Assembly: GCA_964434535.1 (NCBI GenBank)
Contig: CAYSWA010000004.1
Span: 101,557 to 165,556, forward strand
Direction: 5' to 3'
Source: SM23-32 sp964434535
GTDB lineage: Bacteria; Planctomycetota; Brocadiia; SM23-32
Length of the DNA stretch: 64,000 nt
Shown here: positions 48,691-57,230 of the stretch, piece by piece
Position numbering within the stretch: position 1 is the first letter of the stretch
Layout: each line of letters opens with the position of its first letter
The notes under the pieces: model-generated
Seen by the model: only the letters and a program-made list of their open reading frames with translations
Database searches by the model: none
What the model was told of the DNA's origin: nothing
Program-made: the position numbers and the translations under genes

Positions 48691-49659
48691 GTGGCCGTCT
48701 ACGCAGTGACCGGAGGCGCGGGGTTCATCGGCTCCAACATCGTGCGCCACCTGATCCTGAACGGGCAGTCGGTGCGGGTGATCGACGACCTCTCGACCGG
48801 GCGGCGCGACAACCTGGCCGGCCCCCGGGGCGACATGACCTTCTTCAAGGAGAGCGTCTGCGACCTCGGCGTGCTGCGCCGCGTCTTCGAAGGCGCCGAC
48901 TACGTGCTGCACCAGGCCGCCGTGCCGAGCGTGCCGCTCTCGATCAACGACCCTCTGCGCACGGACGAGGTGAACGTGCGCGGGACGCTGAACGTGCTGA
49001 TCGCCGCGCGCGACTGCGCGGTGCGCCGCGTCGTCTACGCCTCCACCAGCGCCGTCTACGGCAACGCCCCCGGCGAGCCCAAGCGCGAGGAGATGGCCCC
49101 CTCGCCCGAGAGCCCGTATGCGGTGAGCAAGCTCGCCGGCGAGCAATACTGCCGCGTCTTCGCGCAGGTCTACGGGCTGGAGACGGTGGCGCTGCGCTAC
49201 TTCAACGTCTACGGCCCCCACCAGGACCCGCACAGCGACTACGCGGCCGTCATCCCCGCCTTCATCACGCGCCTGCTCCAGGGCGAGCAGCCGCGCGTCT
49301 TCGGCGACGGGGAGCAGACGCGCGACTTCGTCTTCGTCGAGGACGTGGTGCGCGCCAACCTATCGGCCGCCCACGCCGAGGGCGCCTCGGGCGGGGCGAT
49401 CAACGTCGGCAGCGGCGAGGCGCGGAGCCTGAACGAGCTGCTGGCGATCCTGGCCGAACTGCTCCACGAGGAGGTCGAGCCCGAGTACTGCGAGCCCCGC
49501 CCCGGCGACGTGCGCCACTCGCGCCCCGACGTGGGACGGGCGCGGGAGCTGATCGGCTTCGAGGCCGCCACGGACTTCCGCGAAGGGCTGCGGCGCACGC
49601 TGGACTGGTACATGGGCAAGGAAGCGACCACGTTCTTCCTGGCCGGGCCGGAGCAGTAG
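48691..49659 (+). CDS. NDP-sugar epimerase/dehydratase (GalE/WbpP-like SDR)
   Basis: This is a 322-residue extended short-chain dehydrogenase acting on a nucleotide sugar. The NAD motif is TGGAGFIGSNIVRHL (about 6-20). The active site is VYASTSAVYGNAPGEPKREE with Ser/Thr and the YAVSKLAGEQY Tyr-Lys pair (about 146-156). Substrate-side motifs LRYFNVYGPHQDP and RDFVFVEDVVRANL follow. These features fit UDP-glucose/UDP-GlcNAc(A) 4-epimerases; together with Ugd it could serve surface polysaccharide synthesis. The start is GTG at 48691 after GGGAGGGG. Exact substrate undecided. Confidence 0.93.
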   Translation: MAVYAVTGGAGFIGSNIVRHLILNGQSVRVIDDLSTGRRDNLAGPRGDMTFFKESVCDLGVLRRVFEGADYVLHQAAVPSVPLSINDPLRTDEVNVRGTLNVLIAARDCAVRRVVYASTSAVYGNAPGEPKREEMAPSPESPYAVSKLAGEQYCRVFAQVYGLETVALRYFNVYGPHQDPHSDYAAVIPAFITRLLQGEQPRVFGDGEQTRDFVFVEDVVRANLSAAHAEGASGGAINVGSGEARSLNELLAILAELLHEEVEPEYCEPRPGDVRHSRPDVGRARELIGFEAATDFREGLRRTLDWYMGKEATTFFLAGPEQ

Positions 49660-49718
49660 CGTCCGCCGCCGGCCCGAGGCCGCCGTCCGTTCGGCCCCGA
49701 CCCCGAGGTGCGCGTTCG

Positions 49719-51596
49719 ATGAAGAGCGCTTCCGCCGGCGGCGCGCGCAGGGAAGCGGCGGCCCTGTTCCTGCTCGCCGTGCTCACGGCGCCGGTCGTCG
49801 TCATGCTCGCCGCGGGCCGCTCGGGCGCAGATGCCCCGCAGCCCGGCCCGCCGCCGGCCCCCGAGGCGCGCCTCATCCCGCCCGAAGGGCATTCATGGCC
49901 TCCCCTGCTGGGGCAGGAGGAGGCCGCCTACCTGATCGGGCTGCTGCTGGATGAGCTGGGCGGGTCGCCCGCCGAAGGGGAGGGCGCCGTGCCGCCGAAC
50001 TGCGAGGCCCCCGAGGAAGCGCCCGTCTTCGTCACTCTCTACCAGCCGCCGCTGCCCCCGGCGCGGTTCCAGGCGCGCGAGCGCACGCTGGCCGGGAGCG
50101 TCCGCGCCATCGCCGCCCGGGCCCGACAGCGGGAGGGGGCCAGGCTCCGGCCCGAGCACCTGCGCGTGCGCGTCGACGTGCTGCGCGAGGCATGGCCCGT
50201 GCCGGTCGAGCGGCGCATCTCGTTCGCCCATCGCGGCATGGGCGAGCCGAGCGGGCTGGCGCTCCGGCACGAGGAGACGGCCTGGTTGCTGGCGGCCGAC
50301 GTGGCTGCCGACGCGCCGGGCACCCGCGAGGCGATGCTGCAATCGGTCTGCCGGCGGGCCGGGCTCCAGCCCGACGCCTGGCGCCGCGAGGGGGCGCAGC
50401 TCTACTTGCTCAGGGCCGACGGCTTCGTCAACGCGGCGCCCGGCGGCCGCTACGCGCTGGCCTGCCCGCGCGGGCTGCCCCTGCCCGGCGAGCCGACGCT
50501 GGCCCGCCTGCTGCGCGCCGGGCGGCTCGCCGGCGACTACCTGGCGAGGGCGCAGACGCCGGACGGCACGTTCCCGGCGCGGTGGGACCCGGCCACGGGG
50601 CTGAGCGGCGGCTGCGAGAGCCTGAGCGGCCAGGCCGGGCTGGCCGCCGCCCTCGGCGAGCTCTGCGAGCTGCGCCCCGAGCCGGAGCACGTGACGGCCT
50701 GCTACCGCGCGCTGGCCGGCCTGATCGACGCCACCCGCACCGGCCCTCATGGCCGGGGCGTGGCTTATACCCGCCGCCAGAGCGTCTGCGGCGTTGCCTT
50801 CGAGGCGGAGACCTCCGCCCGCGTGCTCGAGGCGCTCTGCCGCTACCGCCGCGCCAGCGGGGTGGACGAGCCCGAGCCCTGGATCGCCGCCCTCGCCGAG
50901 TTCCTGCTGTTCATGCAGCGCGAGGACGGCCTGCTCGACCTGCGCTACGATGCGGAGGACGACGCCCGATCCATGCCGGGCGAGAAGGCCGGGCTGATCG
51001 AGCCGCAGGCGCAGGCGGCGCTGGCCCTCGCGCTCGCCTATCGCGAGCTGGAAGACCCCCGTTACCTGGCGGGCGCCCGGCGCGTGCTGGACGCGCTGTT
51101 GGCGGGCGACGCCGACCGGCGGGAGCCCTACGAGCCGCCGCAGGCGCGCGGCCTGATCGAGGCCATCCGCCACGCCTCCGTGCTCCAGCCCCGGCCCGAC
51201 TACCTCGCGTGGGCGGGGCGGATCGCCGCCGGGCGCCGCGCGCGGCAGCTCGCGGGGCCCCGCGTGCCGGCGGACCTGGCCGGCGGGGCGGCGGCCGGCT
51301 TCCCGCCCGGGGCCGGCCCGGCCGGCGATGACCTTGCCGTCTTTGCGACGGCGTGTATGATGGAGGCGGCCGACGCGTCGGCCTGCCGGGCGGCGGCGCG
51401 ACGCGCGGCTTCCTTCGTCATGCAGCTTCAGTTCCTGCCGGAGAACTCCTACTACCTGCGGTGGCCGCAGAGGGCCGCCGGCGGCTTCCGCGAGCGTCCC
51501 GCCAGCAACGTCATCGGCGCCTCGACGCTCGAAAGCGCCCTGCGCGGGCTGGTGGCGCTCTCGCGGCTCGAGCTACAGCAGAAGGCGACGCAATGA
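49719..51596 (+). CDS. Exported protein: AMMECR1-like domain fused to an alpha/alpha-barrel-like domain
   Basis: This is a 625-residue protein. An N-terminal hydrophobic segment (about 12-33, EAAALFLLAVLTAPVVVMLA) suggests export or anchoring. Residues about 100-260 resemble AMMECR1: APVFVTLYQPPLPP, a helix AGSVRAIAARARQREGARLR, LRVRVDVLREAWPVPV, and LQSVCRRAGLQPDAWRREGA with a closing aromatic strand. The AMMECR1 hallmark RGCIG is not present. From about 290 a helical repeat region (LSGGCESLSGQAGLAAALGE, later ALALALAYRELEDPRYLAGA) looks like a six-hairpin glycosidase or epimerase toroid. The GNAT gene overlaps its stop. The reading before 49719 belongs to the epimerase region. Function unknown. 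Confidence 0.65.
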   Translation: MKSASAGGARREAAALFLLAVLTAPVVVMLAAGRSGADAPQPGPPPAPEARLIPPEGHSWPPLLGQEEAAYLIGLLLDELGGSPAEGEGAVPPNCEAPEEAPVFVTLYQPPLPPARFQARERTLAGSVRAIAARARQREGARLRPEHLRVRVDVLREAWPVPVERRISFAHRGMGEPSGLALRHEETAWLLAADVAADAPGTREAMLQSVCRRAGLQPDAWRREGAQLYLLRADGFVNAAPGGRYALACPRGLPLPGEPTLARLLRAGRLAGDYLARAQTPDGTFPARWDPATGLSGGCESLSGQAGLAAALGELCELRPEPEHVTACYRALAGLIDATRTGPHGRGVAYTRRQSVCGVAFEAETSARVLEALCRYRRASGVDEPEPWIAALAEFLLFMQREDGLLDLRYDAEDDARSMPGEKAGLIEPQAQAALALALAYRELEDPRYLAGARRVLDALLAGDADRREPYEPPQARGLIEAIRHASVLQPRPDYLAWAGRIAAGRRARQLAGPRVPADLAGGAAAGFPPGAGPAGDDLAVFATACMMEAADASACRAAARRAASFVMQLQFLPENSYYLRWPQRAAGGFRERPASNVIGASTLESALRGLVALSRLELQQKATQ

Positions 51597-52042
51597 TCGA
51601 GAAGGCGCGCATCGGCGACCCGGCCGAGATACTGGCCCTGGTCAACCACTACGCGGACCAGCAGCTCATGCTGCCCTGCTCGCTGAACGAGGTCTACGAG
51701 CGGCTGCGCGACTTCTTCGTCTGGCGCGAGGGCGGGCGGATCCTGGGCTGCGCCGCGCTGCACATAAGCTGGCAGGGCCTGGGCGAGGTGCGCAGCCTCG
51801 CCGTGCGCGACGAGGCGAAGGAGCGGGGCATCGGCCGGGCGCTGGTGGAGAGCTGCATCGCCGAGGCGCGCCAGCTCGGCATGGGCCGCCTCTTCGTGTT
51901 GACCTACCTGCCGGAGTTCTTCGAGCGGTTCGGCTTCAGCCCCTACCCGAAGGAGAACCTGCCGCATAAGGTCTGGGCCGACTGCCTGAACTGCCCCCGC
52001 TTCCCCGACTGCGACGAAGTGGCGATGATCAAGGAGCTGTGA
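51593..52042 (+). CDS. ArgA-like GNAT N-acetyltransferase
   Basis: This 149-residue GNAT protein matches short amino-acid N-acetyltransferases of the ArgA type, which make N-acetylglutamate for arginine synthesis. Visible are the N-terminal DPAEILALVNHYADQQLMLP, the acetyl-CoA loop RDEAKERGIGRALVES (about 75-90), TYLPEFFERFGFSPY, and a C-terminal HKVWADCLNCPRFPDCDEVA with a CxxC...C pattern typical of this subgroup. Its ATG overlaps the stop of the AMMECR1-like gene (ATGA). No other arginine gene is adjacent, so the substrate is inferred from family only. Confidence 0.82.
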   Translation: MIEKARIGDPAEILALVNHYADQQLMLPCSLNEVYERLRDFFVWREGGRILGCAALHISWQGLGEVRSLAVRDEAKERGIGRALVESCIAEARQLGMGRLFVLTYLPEFFERFGFSPYPKENLPHKVWADCLNCPRFPDCDEVAMIKEL

Positions 52043-52061
52043 GCGCGGCCCTGGCTGTGCG

Positions 52062-55000
52062 GTGACCGGATTGAGGGAAAGCGACCGCGAGACGCGTCAG
52101 GAGATCATCGCCGCCACCGGCCGCTCCATGCTGGTGGAGGCCGCCGCCGGCACGGGGAAGACCACCCTGATCGTCGAGCGCATCCTGCGGGGCGTGCGCG
52201 ACGGCACGCTGCGGCTGCCCACCACGGTCGCCATCACCTTCACCGAGAAGGCGGCCGGCGAGCTGGAGAGCCGCATCCGCGCCCGCCTGAGCGCCGAGCT
52301 CCAGGCGGCCGAGACGCCCCAGGCCGAGCGCGCCCGCCTGCGCGCCGCCGTCGAGGAGCTCGACCGGGCCAACATCGGCACCATCCACGCCTTCTGCGCC
52401 CGACTGCTGCGCGAGAAGGCGGCCGAGGCGGGGGTGGACCCCGAGTTCGGCGTGCTGGAGGAGACGCAGGCCCGACTGCTGCGCGAGCGGTGCTGGCGGG
52501 AATGGATGGAGGGCCAGGTCGCCGCCTGCCCGGAGCCGCTCGTGGAGGCCCTGCGGGCCGGCGTCGGCGTGGAGCGGCTCAAGCAGGCGGCACTCGCGCT
52601 GGCCCAGGCGCCGCAGCTGCTGGAGCAGGAGCGCTACCGGGTGCCCCTGCCCGATCAAGAATCGGGGAAGCTGATCGCCGCCTTCCGCGAGCACGGGCGG
52701 CGCGCCGGGCGCGTGCTCGACGCCCACCTCGGCGCCCGCCGCAACGACCATTCCCGCGCGCTGCGGCGCGTGAGCGGCGAGCTGGCGGCGAGCGAGGCCG
52801 ATGACCTCCCCCGCCTGCGCCTGCTCGCCTGCGAGGCGGCGGCCGTCGACCCCGAACAGGCCGCCCGGAGCATCGCCCGGGACGCGCGGGATGAGGCCGG
52901 CGCGGCCTTCGGGCCGATGGTCGAGGCGGCGCGGGGCGTCGCCGCCTACCTGGCGCGGGACCTCTTCGCATGGGCCGGCGGCTACGTGGCGGCCTACGCG
53001 CGCGAGAAGGCGTCCCGCTCCGTGCTCGACTTCCAGGACCTGCTGCTCCTGGCGGCGCGGCTTCTGCGCGACCGGCCGGCGACCCGCCGCTACTTCGGCC
53101 GCCGCTTCGGCGCCTTCTTCGTCGACGAGTTCCAGGACACCGACCCGCTCCAGGCCGAGATCATCGCCTACCTCTGCGAGGCGCCCGCCGAGGCGCCGGC
53201 CGCCCGGATGGGCGGGGTGAGGCTCCAGGACGGCAAGCTCTTCGCCGTCGGCGACCCCCAGCAGTCGATCTACCGCTTCCGCGGCGCCGACGTACAGGTC
53301 TACGACGAGTTCACGGAGCTGTTCGGCCCGCCGGCGCTGCCCGACGAGCGGGTCCGCCGCATCCGGTGCAACTTCCGCTCGCGCCCGGAGCTGATCGGCT
53401 GGCTGAACCGGCTCTTCGCGCGGCTCTTCGAGCCGCCGCGCAGGGAGGGCGTCTACCAGGCCGAGCACGTGCCGCTGGAGCCGCCGATCGGCGCGCCCCC
53501 CGCGGGCGGCCCGACCGTGATGGCGCTCTGCCCGCCGCCGAAGCTGGAGACGGAGGGCTGGAAGATCGGCGAGGCCCGCCGCTTCGAGGCGCACTTCATC
53601 GCCCGGGCGATCCGCGAGGCCCTCGCCGGCCGCCTGCCCGCCGGCCCCGAGCCGCTCACCTACCGCAGCTTCGCCCTGCTGTTGCGCGCGTTGACGGACG
53701 TGACGACGTACGAGGACGCCCTCGAGCGCTACGACATCCCCTACCGCGTGGTCGGCGGCAAGCACTTCTACCAGCGCGAGCAGGTCGCCGAGACCCTTAC
53801 CCTCCTGCGGGCGGTCGACGACCCCCTGGACGAGGCGGCCGTGGTCGGCGCGCTCAGGAGCACGTTCTTCGGCTTCAGCGACGAAGAGCTGTTCCGCTAC
53901 CGCCAGGACGGCGGCGCGTGGAACTACCTGCGGGCTACCGAGCGGCCCGGCCCGGTGGGCCAGGCCATGGCCCTGCTGGAGCGGTGGCACCGGCGCCGCA
54001 ACCGCGTGCCGGCCGCCGTGCTGCTGCACGAGATATTCGACCGCACGAAGGCGCCGGAGGCGTTCCTGCTCAAGCCCGCGGGCGAGCAGCGCGTGGCAAA
54101 CCTGGAGAAGCTCGCCGGCCAGCTCCGCGCGCTCGGCGCGGCGGCGGGCAACTTCGGCGCCGTCGTGCGGCACCTCGGCGCCATCCGCGAGGCCGAGCTG
54201 CCCGAGGAGGAGTCCAGCGCCATGGAGCCGGGCGAGCAGTACGTGCGCATCATGTCCATGCACAAGGCCAAGGGGCTCCAGTTCGAGGCCGTGGTGCTGG
54301 CGGACCTGGCGCGCCAGTTCGCCGGCGAGCACCAGGTCGGCCCCGTGGTGCACGAGCGCCGGGCCGGGCTGGTCGGGCTGCGCGTGGACGGGGGCATCAG
54401 CTCCGAGGGCTTCGAGCGCCTGCAGGAGCGGGAGTTCGCCAACCAGCGCGCCGAGGAGCGGCGGCTGCTCTACGTGGCCTGCACGCGCGCCCGCCGCCTG
54501 CTCGTGCTGCCGCTGCACTGGCACGAGCAGCGTCGGGACTGCTTTCAGAACCTGCTCGACGGCACGGGCCTCATCGCCGGGGCGGGGCAGGAGCCGCCGG
54601 GCGAGGAGCGAGACGGCGTCCACTATCCGGACACCGGCGCCTGGGCCGGCGCGGTGCGCGTTGCCCCCGAGCCGCACGCGGCCGCCGAGGCGACGGAGGA
54701 GGCGGCCGGGGAGCTGCTGGCGCGCCGGGAGCGATGGCTGGCGGAGCACGCCCGGCTCGCCGCGCGGGCCTCGGCGGGGGAGCGGTTCGTGCTGCCCAGC
54801 GCGATGGAGGCCGAGCCGGCGCCGCGCCACCTCGCCGCCGAGGGGGCGCCCGAGCACGGGGGGCGCCAGTTCGGCTCGCTCTTCCACGAGGTCATCGCCG
54901 GCCTGCCGGTGGACGCGCCGCCCGACGAGGAGCTGGCGCGCGGGCTGGCCCGGCTCGCGGCCGACGCGTTCGGCCTGGACGAGGAGGCGGCCCGGGAGGC

Positions 55001-55421
55001 CGCCGGGCTCGCCGCCACGGCCCTCGCCGCGCCGGAGTTCCGGGCGCTTGTGGACGGGGCGGACGAGCTGCTGCGGGAGGCGAGCTTCGCCGTGCCGCTC
55101 GCACGGCTCTGCGTCTGTCCCGACGACGCCGGTGGGCTGCTGGAGGGGAGCATCGACCTGCTGGTGCGCCGGGGCGAGGCGACGGTGGTGCTGGACTACA
55201 AGACCGACCGCTTCGAAGCGGCGGGGGGGGCGGCGGTCGAGGAGCGCTACTGGCCGCAGCTTGCCCTCTACGGGCTGGCGGCGCGGGCCTGCGGGCTGGC
55301 CGGGCGGGAGCTGGAGCTGGCGCTCTACTTCGTGCGCGCCGGCCGGATCAGCCGCCGTCCGCTCGACGAGGGCCTCCTGGCCGACGTCGGCGAACTACTG
55401 CGCGCCGGGGAGGCCGATTGA
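52062..55421 (+). CDS. addA: AddA-type UvrD-family helicase-nuclease
   Basis: This is a 1119-residue ATP-dependent DNA helicase/exonuclease for double-strand-break processing. Walker A is AAAGTGKTTL (about residues 26-35). Other superfamily-1 motifs are TFTEKAAGELESR, FFVDEFQDTDPLQAE (motif II), FAVGDPQQSIYRFRGADV (motif III), IMSMHKAKGLQFEAVVLADL (motif V) and LLYVACTRARR (motif VI). At the C-terminus a RecB-like PDDEXK nuclease carries the metal/catalytic residues in VVLDYKTDRFE (about 1043) and a QLALYGLAA helix. The GTG start at 52062 sits 19 bp after the GNAT stop. The usual partner addB is not in the window, so it is an orphan or addB lies elsewhere. Confidence 0.9.
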   Translation: MTGLRESDRETRQEIIAATGRSMLVEAAAGTGKTTLIVERILRGVRDGTLRLPTTVAITFTEKAAGELESRIRARLSAELQAAETPQAERARLRAAVEELDRANIGTIHAFCARLLREKAAEAGVDPEFGVLEETQARLLRERCWREWMEGQVAACPEPLVEALRAGVGVERLKQAALALAQAPQLLEQERYRVPLPDQESGKLIAAFREHGRRAGRVLDAHLGARRNDHSRALRRVSGELAASEADDLPRLRLLACEAAAVDPEQAARSIARDARDEAGAAFGPMVEAARGVAAYLARDLFAWAGGYVAAYAREKASRSVLDFQDLLLLAARLLRDRPATRRYFGRRFGAFFVDEFQDTDPLQAEIIAYLCEAPAEAPAARMGGVRLQDGKLFAVGDPQQSIYRFRGADVQVYDEFTELFGPPALPDERVRRIRCNFRSRPELIGWLNRLFARLFEPPRREGVYQAEHVPLEPPIGAPPAGGPTVMALCPPPKLETEGWKIGEARRFEAHFIARAIREALAGRLPAGPEPLTYRSFALLLRALTDVTTYEDALERYDIPYRVVGGKHFYQREQVAETLTLLRAVDDPLDEAAVVGALRSTFFGFSDEELFRYRQDGGAWNYLRATERPGPVGQAMALLERWHRRRNRVPAAVLLHEIFDRTKAPEAFLLKPAGEQRVANLEKLAGQLRALGAAAGNFGAVVRHLGAIREAELPEEESSAMEPGEQYVRIMSMHKAKGLQFEAVVLADLARQFAGEHQVGPVVHERRAGLVGLRVDGGISSEGFERLQEREFANQRAEERRLLYVACTRARRLLVLPLHWHEQRRDCFQNLLDGTGLIAGAGQEPPGEERDGVHYPDTGAWAGAVRVAPEPHAAAEATEEAAGELLARRERWLAEHARLAARASAGERFVLPSAMEAEPAPRHLAAEGAPEHGGRQFGSLFHEVIAGLPVDAPPDEELARGLARLAADAFGLDEEAAREAAGLAATALAAPEFRALVDGADELLREASFAVPLARLCVCPDDAGGLLEGSIDLLVRRGEATVVLDYKTDRFEAAGGAAVEERYWPQLALYGLAARACGLAGRELELALYFVRAGRISRRPLDEGLLADVGELLRAGEAD

Positions 55422-55446
55422 CGGGGCGGGGGAGCGGGGGTACAGT
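55418..55446 (+). promoter_or_regulatory. Promoter of the lipoprotein gene
   Basis: TTGACG (55418-55423, overlapping the addA stop), 17 bp, TACAGT (55441-55446), 40 bp before the ATG. Confidence 0.6.
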
Positions 55447-55486
55447 GCATTTGTTCGAGAGCCCCCTCAGGCAGGGAGACGAGGCC

Positions 55487-56131
55487 ATGGTCAGGGCGGC
55501 GGTCATCGGTGTGCTGGCGGTTCTGCTGGTTGCGGCGACGGGTTGCGCGCGCGGACGGAGCTACGTGCGCGCGGGCTACGATTTCGGCCAGGTCGAGCGC
55601 GTGGCCGTCGTCGACGTGGAGGGGGCCGTGCGCGGCGAGGCGGCCAAGAACCAGCTCGCCGATTTCTTCGTCATCGAGCTGCTCCTGAAGGGCTATACCC
55701 CGGTCGAGCGCCGACAGGTGAAGGCCGTGCTGGCGGAGCAGGACTTCCAGCTCTCCGCGGCGACCACGAGCGAGGGCGCGCTCGAGGCAGGGCGCATCCT
55801 GAACGTCGACGCGCTCATCGTGGCCAACATCCCCGCCTACGGCGAAGAGATGAGCATGACGGCGAAGATGATCGACGCCGAGGACGGCAGCATCCTCTGG
55901 GCCGGGGCGGGCAGCGGGGCACGTGGCCGGATGCTGGCCACCATCGCGGGCGCGGTGGTCGGCGGCGGCGTGGGCGTCATCGCGGGGGGCGACACGGCCG
56001 GGCGGGTGGTCGGCGGCGTGGCCGGGGCGGTCCTCGGCGGCGTGGCGGGCCAGGCGCTCACGCCGCAGCAGGCGACGCTGGCGCGCAAGGTCGTCGGCAA
56101 GGTCTGCGACGACCTGCCCCGATCGAGGTAG
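55487..56131 (+). CDS. Outer-membrane lipoprotein with CsgG/LpoB-like domain and glycine zipper
   Basis: This is a 214-residue lipoprotein. The signal ends in LVAATGC, with Cys20 acylated. Residues about 35-145 resemble the CsgG/LpoB fold: VERVAVVDVEGAVRGEAAKN, FVIELLLKGYTPVERRQVKA, AGRILNVDALIVANIPAYGE. This is followed by a glycine-zipper pair of short membrane helices (about 150-190, GAVVGGGVGVIAGG and GRVVGGVAGAVLGGVAG). The combination suggests an envelope protein that oligomerises or inserts in the outer membrane. It starts 65 bp after addA with its own promoter and converges on the MBL-fold gene. Confidence 0.82.
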   Translation: MVRAAVIGVLAVLLVAATGCARGRSYVRAGYDFGQVERVAVVDVEGAVRGEAAKNQLADFFVIELLLKGYTPVERRQVKAVLAEQDFQLSAATTSEGALEAGRILNVDALIVANIPAYGEEMSMTAKMIDAEDGSILWAGAGSGARGRMLATIAGAVVGGGVGVIAGGDTAGRVVGGVAGAVLGGVAGQALTPQQATLARKVVGKVCDDLPRSR

Positions 56132-56137
56132 CCGCCG

Positions 56138-56926
56138 TCAGCCGGACAGCTCGTCCAGGCCGAGCCGCATCCCGTCCGAGGCGGCCCTCACCTCGACGCC
56201 GAGCTCCCGGGTGAGCTGCCGGGCCAGCTTCCGCGGGCGAGCCTGGATCATGGTCATCCCGTAGTGGGTCAGAACGGCGAGGCGCGGGCGGATGGCGCCG
56301 ATCAGGGCGCGCGCGTCGTCCAGGCTCAGGTGCATGATCGCGCGGCTCTGGTGCGGCTCGTGCCGCACGACGTTCACGATCAGCACGTCGGCGTCGGCGT
56401 AGGCGTCGGCGAGCCCGTCGAAGTACTCCGTGTCGGCCAGGAAGGCGACCGTCTGCCCGTCGCGGCGGAACTTGATCCCGTAGGTCTCGACCGCGTGGCG
56501 GTGGCGCACGGAACTGGAGAAGGTCAGGCCGTCGACCTCGTAGTCGCACTCGGGCTCCAGGATGACGACCTCCTCCAGGTGCGGCCGGAGGTAGCGGAGC
56601 ACGACGGCGTCCTCGCCCTTTAGGCACTCGCGCGGCGCGAAGAGCCGGCCGCGGTGCCTGAAGCCGCCGGCGGTCATGGCATCGAGGATGGCGTTGACGT
56701 CGCCGGAGTGGTCGATGTGGGCGTGGGTCAGCACGACGGCGTCGAGCGCCGAGGCGTCGACCGGCGGGCGGGCCCTGGCGCAGCGCAGGAGCGTGCCGGG
56801 CCCGGGGTCGAGCATGACGCGGCGGCCGCCGACGGCCACCAGCGTGCCCGCCGAGTAGCGCAGTTGCCGGGCCATGACGAACCGCGCGCCGGCCGTGCCG
56901 AGGAACTTGATGAAGTCGTCCGCCAT
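56138..56926 (-). CDS. Metallo-beta-lactamase-fold hydrolase
   Basis: This is a 262-residue cytoplasmic metal hydrolase. The dinuclear-zinc signature is THAHIDHSGD (residues 67-76). Later ligands are probably in SSVRHRHAVETYG, FLADTEYFDG (Asp) and LTHYGMTMI (His). It lacks long insertions and most resembles the RNase Z/phosphodiesterase-like subgroup, but no exosite helix is evident, so the substrate (RNA, cyclic nucleotide or other) is open. It lies alone, convergent with the lipoprotein gene, with its own promoter. Confidence 0.85.
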   Translation of the reverse strand: MADDFIKFLGTAGARFVMARQLRYSAGTLVAVGGRRVMLDPGPGTLLRCARARPPVDASALDAVVLTHAHIDHSGDVNAILDAMTAGGFRHRGRLFAPRECLKGEDAVVLRYLRPHLEEVVILEPECDYEVDGLTFSSSVRHRHAVETYGIKFRRDGQTVAFLADTEYFDGLADAYADADVLIVNVVRHEPHQSRAIMHLSLDDARALIGAIRPRLAVLTHYGMTMIQARPRKLARQLTRELGVEVRAASDGMRLGLDELSG

Positions 56927-56964
56927 CGCTGCGGGCCGCCGTGGGGTGAGGGCCGAGACCGGCC

Positions 56965-56993
56965 ATTAGAGCAGAAGCGGGGCCTCGGGCCAA
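56965..56993 (-). promoter_or_regulatory. Candidate promoter of the MBL-fold gene
   Basis: On the minus strand TTGGCC (56988-56993), 17 bp, TCTAAT (56965-56970), about 38 bp before the ATG. Confidence 0.5.
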
Positions 56994-57044
56994 CGGCGGA
57001 GGCGCAACGAGGATGGACGGGACGACGGCGCGGCGGCCGGCCGG

Positions 57045-57073
57045 TTGCGGGCGTGGCGGCGTCGCCTTAGAAT
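57045..57073 (+). promoter_or_regulatory. Promoter of the E2 acyltransferase gene, interrupted by a MITE
   Basis: TTGCGG (57045-57050), 17 bp, TAGAAT (57068-57073). The last four bases of the -10 are the first bases of the inserted element. A second TAGAAT at 57166-57171 marks the original downstream half. Transcripts from here would carry the whole MITE in the leader. Confidence 0.55.
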
Positions 57074-57164
57074 CTATCTCAGAACCCGGATCTACTGCGG
57101 CCTGCCGCCTTGCCCTCGTGCTTCTGGCTCGCCCTCGCGACGAACCGGGTTCTGAGATAGATTC
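57070..57164. mobile_element. 95-bp MITE with perfect 20-bp terminal inverted repeats
   Basis: The element begins GAATCTATCTCAGAACCCGG and ends with its exact reverse complement. It is flanked by the direct repeat TTA (57067-57069 and 57165-57167). The 55-bp interior has no open frame of note. The arms are much more AT-rich than the surroundings. A CTATCTCA-type terminus and a TNA target duplication are reminiscent of IS5-family (IS1031-group) transposons, so a full-length relative elsewhere in the genome would have supplied the transposase (inference). Confidence 0.85.
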
Positions 57165-57230
57165 TTAGAATGGCCGGCCCGCGCCGTCCGGGGCGGACGC
57201 AGCCGACAACGCAGACCACGGAGGCCGCAG

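Noticed and set aside
52970..56131. A 1053-codon reading across addA into the lipoprotein
   Set aside because: It is the +1 frame shadow of addA up to 55421. The lipoprotein start at 55487 has its own promoter and signal peptide.
57069..57165. Rho-independent terminator for the inverted repeat upstream of the E2 gene
   Set aside because: Perfect 20-bp arms, a 55-bp loop and the TTA direct repeats fit a transposon footprint. There is no T-run and no gene ends there.
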